A DNA stretch of 6,952 nucleotides, taken from contig JAESRJ010000026.1 in assembly GCA_016764715.1 (NCBI GenBank), positions 9,768 through 16,719 on the forward strand, given 5' to 3'. Of this stretch, positions 1 to 5,297 are shown in pieces (positions within the stretch are counted from its first letter, which is position 1; each line of letters starts with the position of its first letter). This DNA comes from Kordiimonadaceae bacterium (GTDB taxonomy: Bacteria; Pseudomonadota; Alphaproteobacteria; Sphingomonadales; Kordiimonadaceae). The translations under genes were made by a program, and so were the position numbers. The notes beneath the pieces were generated by a model, which did not search any database, was not told where the DNA came from, and saw only the letters and a list, made by a program, of their open reading frames with translations.

Positions 1-791
1 AGTATCACCCGCGATACATACTTTGCGCCAGCCCAATTCAGCACCGGCGACGGGCCATCTGCAGTTAAAGGTTGGTCGCCGTACCGCAACATATAGCGCG
101 TTACCAAACCACCCATCGAATGCGCCACAATATCAAACTTCACCTCAGCATTTTCTATACCAAATCGTTCTTTATATTCAGCCTGCACTTCAGCGTGGCG
201 CTCCTGAATATAGCGGTAAAGGATGGCGGCATTTTCTGCGTTATCGCGCCGCCAGTCGAACGCATATTGGTAGCAGGTATAGTGGTCAGACCCGTAATCG
301 ATCGCTCCCGCGAGCCCCAGGCTCTGGTCCCTGTACCCACCTGCGCCGAGCGTTGACATAATCGCGGCATAGGCTTTCAACTGAAGCGGAATGCCGAGTA
401 TTTCAACGCGAATTTCCTCCATCACGCCGTCAGGCTTTACATTGTCGCGCAGATCAATCAGAGGCAGGCCTCTGGTCACAGGCAGCGAAATCAAACGCGC
501 GCCTTCAGGCTTTTGTGGATCTGCTGCGCCTCGCACAAAGGCACCCCACACAGTGATGCCCGTATCTTCGTCCTTAAGCCGGGACCCCAAAATTCCGGGG
601 ATCACAATCACAGGGTTTCGGTCGGGCCGGTCTGTTTTCGCGGCTGCATTATATATAATATCAAGTCGTGCCACTTTTTCGCCACCGCCGCACCCGGCTA
701 ATGCAAAACTTATAAGCGCACTCAGCACCAGCTTAAAGAAGGGAGCCCCCTTAGGGGCATGTTCAATTCTACTGCCAGTGTTGAGGACCAT
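1..791 (-). CDS. LCAT-like alpha/beta-hydrolase lipoprotein (partial, C-terminus outside window)
   Basis: Reading leftward from the ATG at 791, the frame stays open for 263 codons to the window edge, so the 3' part is missing. Residues 1-33 form a lipoprotein signal peptide with a hydrophobic core (about 20-32) and a lipobox L-A-G-C, making Cys34 the probable lipidated residue. Then comes VIVIPGILGSRL (61-72), the oxyanion-region motif of the LCAT/phospholipid acyltransferase family, the family's F-D-W-R-R motif (178-182), and the nucleophile elbow A-H-S-M-G (223-227) with Ser225 as predicted catalytic serine. The Asp and His of the triad would lie beyond the edge. A GGAG ribosome-binding site (802-799) sits 7 bases before the chosen ATG; an in-frame ATG at 830 would add 13 residues but has no clear site. 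Likely an envelope-anchored esterase, lipase or acyltransferase; substrate unknown. It follows the acylase gene on the same strand after 246 bases. Confidence 0.85.
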   Translation of the reverse strand, partial: MVLNTGSRIEHAPKGAPFFKLVLSALISFALAGCGGGEKVARLDIIYNAAAKTDRPDRNPVIVIPGILGSRLKDEDTGITVWGAFVRGAADPQKPEGARLISLPVTRGLPLIDLRDNVKPDGVMEEIRVEILGIPLQLKAYAAIMSTLGAGGYRDQSLGLAGAIDYGSDHYTCYQYAFDWRRDNAENAAILYRYIQERHAEVQAEYKERFGIENAEVKFDIVAHSMGGLVTRYMLRYGDQPLTADGPSPVLNWAGAKYVSRVI

Positions 792-798
792 TTTTATT

Positions 799-802
799 CT
801 CC
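799..802 (-). promoter_or_regulatory. Ribosome-binding site of the LCAT-like lipoprotein gene
   Basis: GGAG on the minus strand, 7 bases before the ATG at 791. It decides between this start and the in-frame ATG at 830, which lacks a comparable site. Confidence 0.65.
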
Positions 803-956
803 AGAATGCACACGCCAGATCGATTATCATAGAGGCTAGAGCGGTGGACTATAAAGTATGAAGTATTGACTAGGTATTGATAGCAAACAATCGGTGAGCC
901 GACAAAACACGTTCCGACACCAGCTAGTGAAGCCATCTTGATAGCAGCGTTAACCG

Positions 957-984
957 CTATGCCCAGTCGCCTATGTGGGTATAG
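957..984. repeat. Inverted repeat / possible stem-loop between acylase and lipoprotein genes
   Basis: CTATGCCCA (957-965) and TGGGTATAG (976-984) pair over 9 positions, with one G-U pair in a plus-strand transcript or one A-C mismatch in a minus-strand transcript, around a 10-base loop. It lies about 53 bases after the acylase stop codon. No T-run follows on either strand, so it does not qualify as a standard intrinsic terminator. It could be a processing or stabilising stem in the minus-strand transcript, or chance. The rest of the 792-1037 gap shows no gene, and I could not find a convincing promoter for the lipoprotein gene. Confidence 0.3.
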
Positions 985-1037
985 GGTTCATTAATTCAAC
1001 TCCCCACCCTGTTCGCTACCCAAGTTCCTTTTTTCGG

Positions 1038-3239
1038 CTACTTCTTGCCCGGCCGATACGTGCGTTTCGCCTGTGCTTTGATATCCTCAATGTCGAGCAG
1101 TGCTTTACGCCATTTCTTTGCAGCAAACAGCGGTGCCTGATCAGCATAATGCGGTGACAAAGCATCAAGAGTAGCACTGCCGTACTGGTGGACAAGATCG
1201 GCAGACTGATTACCCGAAGAATCCCATTCCACGAGCGCAATCCATGTATCGCCGTGGGTGATTGGGGCAATACCGTCTTCGCGGAACTCCCCAATGGAAT
1301 AGACAGCGCGCAGGGTATCTGGGCCGCCGTCGAGCGGCAGGTCAACCGTACCACGAACAAGCCTGCTTACGTCGCCCCAAGGCGGGTCGATTTTGCCGTA
1401 GTGTTTTTTAAGGTACGCCACGGTCCAGCGGAAGGCATCGGCCTCATGGGTTTCCGAACCGTCGCCGCCGTTAAGCCGGTTGTTTTTCCGCATAGTTACC
1501 ACACCGAGGGCCGCGTGCAGGTTTGCAGCATCTGCAGATAAGTTCCATGCGCGCAGATGATCCGCGGCGGTAGCCATTTCAGGTTCAGCGGTCCAGTCAA
1601 GCGCTGTAAGCCGGTTAATCACGCCAGCATATTTTGAGTTTTTTGAATAGCTCACATCAAATTTAATCGCCAGTAATTCGTCCCTGCCGATTACACTGGT
1701 GCCGTCGGTAAGCTCAGCTACTCGCAACGACCGGTTGGTGTGATTGGTCGCCAGTCCCATTGACTGAGGGAAATCTTGAGCGCGCAAATTATCTGCGCCG
1801 TCCGTGGCTACGAAGGGCGTATTGTTGGAATTATAGATAAAGCCAGAGGCCGGATTAATCAGCTTCGGCACCTCGGAGAACGGCCTGTATCCCTGCCATA
1901 TCAAGTCAGAGCGATCACCGGGCAGATCTTTTGACCAATCCCACGCGTCATCCCTGTTGGGATACTGGGCATTATGGATAAAGCCTATATTACTATCCTT
2001 ATCCGCGTAGATGTAATTGATACTTGGCAAGGCCCCCAGTGCCATTGCGTCAAGAAATTCATCCAAGTTCTGCGCCTGGTTAAGCCGGTAATATTGCTCC
2101 AGCTGGCGGATCTCTCCCATATTGGCATAGCGCAGCGCATATGTTTTGTCAGCAGCTTCAATCACCGGGCCGTGCTTGCTACGTAGCACCGAGCGTTCAG
2201 CCATAAAGGCGAAGGGCCCAAAAAGCCGCACTTCAATGGTAACTGTTGATTGTTCGAAATCGACCCATTCGCCATCAAGTTTATACTGCATTGGGTTTTC
2301 TGGGTTGCGTGCCAGCACATAAACGTCGGCCAGATCAATCGAATTTACTGTGTTGGCCCAGCCAATATTCCGATTGAAGCCGTGCAGAATAACCGGGGTG
2401 CCCGGGAAAATACCGCCGGTTATATCAAGGCCTTCGTCTGACATCAGATGCGCTTCATACCAGGCAACTGGACCGTCAAGCGGTTGATGCGAGTTGATGA
2501 ATAGCCGGGTGGTATCGTCGCCAGACCGCGCCGCCGAAACCGCCATTCCGTTCGAGCCCAGTTCTGTCGCTGTTTTTGGCCCCACATTCCATGCCTGTCT
2601 GTTCGCAGATGGGTCCAACGCCATCTCCACATTGCGAGCATCGCCAAAGAGCGACAACAGCGTTTTGTCCAGTCCATAGAAGAAAGGCGATTTGAACATA
2701 AAGCCTGCAATTACATCCTGGCCGGTAAACGGCGCCAACCCCTGCCACGTGGCGTCAGGGTTCTCAGCGGCATATATATTAAGGCCTGCGGCGTAAGCTT
2801 CAGCAATAGCCTTCACATCTGCGGGAACATCAACCGCGTAGCGCTGGTCCACAGTGCCCCAAATATCAAACATCGCTACTAGATAATCTGTCGGCGCAGC
2901 ATCCGGCCCTTTGTAGCGCGCCAGCACACCGCGCGTTGCTGCGACAGTGGTCTGGATCGTTTCAAAATCGTCCTCGGCGTGGGCATAGGCAAGCCCAAAA
3001 CTGGCATCCGCATCCAGCTTGCCACTAATATGCGGTACATTCCAATTGTCGCGGTAAATTGTAACATCATACTGGGAGGCCGCGGCAGAAAGGGCGGCGG
3101 CGCCCGGGTTTGCCGGAAGCGGGTTCCATAGCCATACGCCCGCGACAACAGTTCCCAGAAGGAGAACGCCGCCAACCAGTCGTGTCAGTGTTCTACCCCA
3201 ACCGCCACTTTGCTGTTTTGTAACCGCGCCCTGATGCAT
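1038..3239 (-). CDS. Penicillin acylase family (S45) N-terminal nucleophile hydrolase, PvdQ / AHL-acylase-like
   Basis: A 733-residue proenzyme from the chosen ATG. Residues 1-20 are polar with Arg, 21-38 form a hydrophobic export segment ending G-V-W-L-W, and an Ala-rich stretch follows. VTIYRDNWNVPHI (59-71) is the typical S45 alpha-chain opening. The self-processing site is L-G-S-N-G with Ser229 (codon 2555-2553) as predicted nucleophile and first residue of the beta chain (about 505 residues). Counting Ser229 as beta1, His251 is beta23 and Val298 is beta70, the positions I recall for PvdQ, whereas penicillin G acylase has Gln at beta23; Asn499 (beta271) is the likely oxyanion Asn. The enzyme should act in the periplasm or outer envelope, cleaving an amide-linked acyl chain; candidates are N-acyl-homoserine lactones or acylated peptides, unproven. 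The ATG at 3239 has AAGGG 8 bases upstream. In-frame alternatives are an ATG at 3281 and a GTG at 3329, both with poor ribosome sites. The stop is TAG. Confidence 0.92.
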   Translation of the reverse strand: MHQGAVTKQQSGGWGRTLTRLVGGVLLLGTVVAGVWLWNPLPANPGAAALSAAASQYDVTIYRDNWNVPHISGKLDADASFGLAYAHAEDDFETIQTTVAATRGVLARYKGPDAAPTDYLVAMFDIWGTVDQRYAVDVPADVKAIAEAYAAGLNIYAAENPDATWQGLAPFTGQDVIAGFMFKSPFFYGLDKTLLSLFGDARNVEMALDPSANRQAWNVGPKTATELGSNGMAVSAARSGDDTTRLFINSHQPLDGPVAWYEAHLMSDEGLDITGGIFPGTPVILHGFNRNIGWANTVNSIDLADVYVLARNPENPMQYKLDGEWVDFEQSTVTIEVRLFGPFAFMAERSVLRSKHGPVIEAADKTYALRYANMGEIRQLEQYYRLNQAQNLDEFLDAMALGALPSINYIYADKDSNIGFIHNAQYPNRDDAWDWSKDLPGDRSDLIWQGYRPFSEVPKLINPASGFIYNSNNTPFVATDGADNLRAQDFPQSMGLATNHTNRSLRVAELTDGTSVIGRDELLAIKFDVSYSKNSKYAGVINRLTALDWTAEPEMATAADHLRAWNLSADAANLHAALGVVTMRKNNRLNGGDGSETHEADAFRWTVAYLKKHYGKIDPPWGDVSRLVRGTVDLPLDGGPDTLRAVYSIGEFREDGIAPITHGDTWIALVEWDSSGNQSADLVHQYGSATLDALSPHYADQAPLFAAKKWRKALLDIEDIKAQAKRTYRPGKK

Positions 3240-3246
3240 ATGCCCT

Positions 3247-3251
3247 GCCCT
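3247..3251 (-). promoter_or_regulatory. Ribosome-binding site deciding the acylase start
   Basis: AAGGG on the minus strand, 8 bases before the ATG at 3239, within an AAGGGCAGGG run. The other in-frame starts (3281 ATG, 3329 GTG) lack a comparable site, so the shorter protein is preferred. Confidence 0.55.
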
Positions 3252-3276
3252 TGCTTTAAAGTATTTCCCTACCCTA

Positions 3277-3305
3277 GACATAGAGCGCCGATGGCGTACA
3301 GGCAA
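3277..3305 (-). promoter_or_regulatory. Weak candidate promoter for the acylase gene
   Basis: On the minus strand TTGCCT (3305-3300) and TATGTC (3282-3277) are separated by exactly 17 bases. The -35 box matches 4 of 6 and the -10 box only 3 of 6 consensus positions, so this is weak. If real, transcription would begin near 3270, after the ATG at 3281, which would support the start at 3239. Confidence 0.22.
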
Positions 3306-3329
3306 ATCCCAGTCAGCGAGAACTAGCAC

Positions 3330-3348
3330 CTAAGCCATTGCCGCTTAG
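3330..3348. repeat. Perfect inverted repeat between mdeR and the acylase gene
   Basis: CTAAGC (3330-3335) and GCTTAG (3343-3348) form a 6-bp stem with a 7-base loop, about 57 bases after the mdeR stop codon. No T-run follows on the minus strand, so a classic terminator is not supported; an operator or an mRNA 3' stem is possible. The surrounding gap (3240-3405) also holds two copies of AGCCAGCTG (3347-3355 and 3383-3391), 36 bp apart, of unknown meaning, and no gene. Confidence 0.3.
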
Positions 3349-3405
3349 CCAGCTGCACTGATTTGCATACAGAACCAGCCACAGCCAGCTGTTAATGAGG
3401 CGGCC

Positions 3406-3867
3406 TCAGCGCTGAACCCCCGGCAAGATTGGTGTTTGTTTGACAGTGCCAAAAGCAATATTCGACTCGATCGCCGCAATGCCAGGAACCGCATTCAACT
3501 TCTCTTTCATAAAGAGCTCATAGTCCTGAAGGGTGGCGGCGACGATGTGCAAAAGATAGTCGTGTGACCCAGCCATCAGAAAACATTCGATGATCTCTTC
3601 TATGTCTGAGATACAGCTTTCGAACTGACTGATAGTAGCGGTGTCGTGACTATTCAGCCTGATCATGGCAAAAACGCTGATCGGCAACCCGTATAAATTT
3701 CGGTCCACAACGGCAGTATAGCCTCGGATTACACCGCTAGCCTCCAGCTTTTTGAGGCGCCGGAGACAAGGAGAGGGAGACAGATGAACTTTGTCCGCCA
3801 ATTCTTGATTCGTAATTCGGCCATTTTTCTGCAACTCACGGATAATTTTTAGGTCAATATTGTCCAT
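3406..3867 (-). CDS. mdeR: Lrp/AsnC-family transcriptional regulator of methionine catabolism
   Basis: The 153-residue product has the usual length for this family. It opens with the typical M-D-N-I-D-L-K-I-I-R-E-L-Q-K-N-G-R. A winged helix-turn-helix spans about residues 4-50 (recognition region about 29-41, LSPSPCLRRLKKL). The ligand-binding RAM domain follows from about 65, with G-S-H-D-Y-L-L (100-106), the effector-pocket segment of Lrp proteins. It is divergent from methionine gamma-lyase, as mdeR is in Pseudomonas putida, where MdeR is described as a positive regulator of mdeAB; the methionine-related effector is inferred. The frame extends upstream to an ATG at 3900 and a TTG at 3927, but these lie at or upstream of the predicted -10 box, so the ATG at 3867 is preferred despite a weak ribosome site (AGAAAG). 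A 19-bp palindrome just upstream suggests autoregulation. Confidence 0.92.
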   Translation of the reverse strand: MDNIDLKIIRELQKNGRITNQELADKVHLSPSPCLRRLKKLEASGVIRGYTAVVDRNLYGLPISVFAMIRLNSHDTATISQFESCISDIEEIIECFLMAGSHDYLLHIVAATLQDYELFMKEKLNAVPGIAAIESNIAFGTVKQTPILPGVQR

Positions 3868-3879
3868 ATTTCTTTCTAC

Positions 3880-3898
3880 GTTAGCAGTATCTGCTAAC
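3880..3898. promoter_or_regulatory. 19-bp palindrome, candidate MdeR operator
   Basis: GTTAGCAG-TAT-CTGCTAAC is a perfect inverted repeat with 8-bp arms and a 3-bp centre. It begins immediately after the -10 box of the predicted mdeR promoter and covers its expected transcription start, a usual position for an autorepression site. Its centre is about 73 bp upstream of the possible mdeA transcription start, a distance common for activator sites. Lrp-family proteins often bind imperfect palindromes of similar size. Binding by MdeR is inferred. Confidence 0.6.
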
Positions 3899-3927
3899 AT
3901 TATCGAAAAACTTACCAACAATAGCAA
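3899..3927 (-). promoter_or_regulatory. Predicted sigma70-type promoter of mdeR
   Basis: On the minus strand TTGCTA (3927-3922, 4 of 6 to TTGACA) and GATAAT (3904-3899, 5 of 6 to TATAAT) are exactly 17 bases apart. Transcription would start near 3892, giving a leader of about 25 bases before the ATG at 3867. This also argues against the upstream starts at 3900 and 3927. Confidence 0.55.
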
Positions 3928-3949
3928 GCAAATTGCGAGCGAGATTCCC

Positions 3950-3955
3950 TATTAT
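3950..3955 (+). promoter_or_regulatory. Possible -10 box of mdeAB
   Basis: TATTAT matches TATAAT at 5 of 6 positions and would give a leader of about 50 bases. No recognisable -35 box exists 16-18 bases upstream (sequence around AGCAAA). That fits a promoter needing an activator such as MdeR, but the box could also be chance in an AT-rich stretch. Confidence 0.3.
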
Positions 3956-3961
3956 TGACCC

Positions 3962-3987
3962 CGGCACAATCAGTGGGTGGCGTGCCG
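3962..3987. repeat. Inverted repeat in the mdeA leader
   Basis: CGGCAC (3962-3967) and GTGCCG (3982-3987) are perfect complements separated by 14 bases. They lie in the presumed mdeA leader, ending 10 bases before the AAGGG ribosome site. It may be a second protein-binding site or an mRNA stem; six-base arms are short enough to arise by chance. Confidence 0.3.
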
Positions 3988-3997
3988 CAATTTTTAT

Positions 3998-4002
3998 AAG
4001 GG
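3998..4002 (+). promoter_or_regulatory. Ribosome-binding site of mdeA
   Basis: AAGGG, 9 bases before the ATG at 4012. A GGGAAG directly abutting the ATG is too close to serve. The site supports the start that gives the normal N-terminus of the family. Confidence 0.6.
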
Positions 4003-4011
4003 TATGGGAAG

Positions 4012-5244
4012 ATGAAATTGATCGATAAAGACAATAAAAAACCAACGACTGGCTTCGCAACTGACGCTATCCATTGGGGCTATAAGCCAAGCAGCCATCA
4101 AGGCGCGCTTAATCCGCCCGTTTATATGACATCGACCTTCGCTTTTGAAAGCGCCGAGCAAGGCGCAAGTATTTTTGGGGGTGAGGAAAAAGGTTACTTC
4201 TATTCCCGCATTTCCAACCCAACTGTTGCGCTTCTAGAGGAGCGTATCGCGCGGCTGGAAGGCGCAGAGGCAGGGCTTGCTACAAGCAGCGGCATGGGCG
4301 CAATTTGCTCGGTTTTCTGGTCGCTTATTCAGCACGGAGATGAGCTAGTCGTGGATCAGACACTTTACGGCTGCACCTACGCTTTTTTCCGCACCTTGGT
4401 GGAAAAGTTCGGCATTAAAATACTTGCTGTCGACATGGCCGACCTAAAGGCCGTTGAGGAGGCCATCACCCCCAAAACCCGTCTGGTGTTTTTTGAAACA
4501 CCTGCTAATCCCACCCTGCGTCTAGTCGATATCGCCGCAGTCTCCAGCTTAGCACACAAGCATGACGCCCTAGTGATCGTCGACAATACGTTCTGCACGC
4601 CCTACCTGCAGCGCCCTCTTGAATTTGGGGCGGATGTCATTGTGCATTCAGCTACCAAGTATCTGGGCGGGCACGGAGACCTGATTGCGGGCTTGGCCGT
4701 CGGCGGTGCTGAGATGATCGAGCATGTCCGCCTGAGCGGTTTGAAAGATTTGACCGGGGCCGCTTTGTCCCCGTTTGATGCCAGCCAGATACTGCGCGGC
4801 ATAAAAACACTTGAGATTAGAATGGATCGGCATTCCCAAAGCGCTGCCACCGTCGCGCGCTATCTTGACAGCCATTCTGCCATTGAGGCCGTCTATTACC
4901 CTGGCCTTGAAAGCTTTCCCCAGCACGAACTTGCCAAACGCCAGATGAGCCAGTTCGGCGGCTTAATCGCCTTCGAGGTGAAGGGCGGCATTGTGGCAGG
5001 AAGGGCGCTGATGAACAGCCTTAAGCTCGCGACACTTGCTGTCAGTTTGGGCGACGCGGAAACCTTGATCCAGCACCCAGCAAGCATGACCCACGCGCCC
5101 TACGAAGAAGAGGTTAGGCAGGCTGCGGGCATCACCGATGGGCTGGTACGCCTATCCATTGGCCTAGAATGTGTCGATGATATTATCGCCGATCTTGACC
5201 AAGCTCTAACGCAAGAATATGTCGAATTGGCGCAGGCCGGGTAA
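4012..5244 (+). CDS. mdeA: L-methionine gamma-lyase (EC 4.4.1.11)
   Basis: A 410-residue PLP enzyme of the Cys/Met metabolism family (fold type I), cytosolic and normally a homotetramer. It converts L-methionine to methanethiol, ammonia and 2-oxobutyrate. The PLP lysine is Lys216 in H-S-A-T-K-Y-L-G-G-H. Recalled P. putida MdeA active-site residues reappear with a constant shift of five: Tyr64 and Arg66 (Y-S-R-I-S-N-P), Tyr119 and Cys121 (T-L-Y-G-C-T), Asp191 (D-N-T), Lys245-Asp246 (G-L-K-D-L-T-G) and Arg380. Cys121 and the Lys-Asp pair separate methionine gamma-lyases from cystathionine gamma-synthases and beta-lyases, which argues for the catabolic assignment. The C-terminal S-L-G-D-A-E...Q-H-P-A-S-M-T-H motif is intact. 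It is divergent from mdeR and followed after 53 bases by mdeB with no terminator between, so the two are probably cotranscribed. Activity on homocysteine or cysteine analogues is possible. Confidence 0.95.
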   Translation: MKLIDKDNKKPTTGFATDAIHWGYKPSSHQGALNPPVYMTSTFAFESAEQGASIFGGEEKGYFYSRISNPTVALLEERIARLEGAEAGLATSSGMGAICSVFWSLIQHGDELVVDQTLYGCTYAFFRTLVEKFGIKILAVDMADLKAVEEAITPKTRLVFFETPANPTLRLVDIAAVSSLAHKHDALVIVDNTFCTPYLQRPLEFGADVIVHSATKYLGGHGDLIAGLAVGGAEMIEHVRLSGLKDLTGAALSPFDASQILRGIKTLEIRMDRHSQSAATVARYLDSHSAIEAVYYPGLESFPQHELAKRQMSQFGGLIAFEVKGGIVAGRALMNSLKLATLAVSLGDAETLIQHPASMTHAPYEEEVRQAAGITDGLVRLSIGLECVDDIIADLDQALTQEYVELAQAG

Positions 5245-5297
5245 GCTAAACCAGCCCTTTGGATTTTCCGTTTCGTAATTCCTTCAAGAGCAGAGAA

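Noticed and set aside
391..861. Plus-strand open frame of 156 codons
   Set aside because: It is antisense to the lipoprotein gene, whose frame has clear LCAT-family motifs, a signal peptide and a ribosome site; the plus-strand product resembles nothing.
863..880. Direct repeat GTATTGA twice with 11-bp period
   Set aside because: Seven bases in an AT-rich gap is within chance, and it does not align with a recognisable promoter.
1016..1541. Open frames of 114 codons (minus) and 117 codons (plus) inside the acylase gene
   Set aside because: They overlap the well-supported S45 acylase frame and show no domain or ribosome site of their own.
3239..3329. Longer acylase start at GTG 3329 or ATG 3281
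   Set aside because: Neither has a convincing ribosome site, and both put an unusually long polar tail before the export segment; ATG 3239 has AAGGG at 8 bases. The 3281 start cannot be fully excluded.
3397..3407. GAGGCGGCCTC palindrome at the mdeR stop codon as a terminator
   Set aside because: The loop would be 1-3 bases with only a 5-bp stem and no T-run follows.
3868..3927. N-terminal extension of mdeR to ATG 3900 or TTG 3927
   Set aside because: The extra residues are atypical for Lrp proteins and the region contains a promoter and palindrome placing transcription start downstream of these codons.
3868..4011. SAM-type riboswitch ahead of mdeA
   Set aside because: I see only a short 6-bp inverted repeat and none of the stems or conserved cores of known SAM riboswitches; the leader is also short, and regulation by MdeR explains the context.
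4012..5244. Cystathionine gamma-synthase or beta-lyase as the product
   Set aside because: The active-site Cys in T-L-Y-G-C-T and the K-D pair in G-L-K-D-L-T-G are methionine gamma-lyase markers, and the mdeR/mdeB context agrees.
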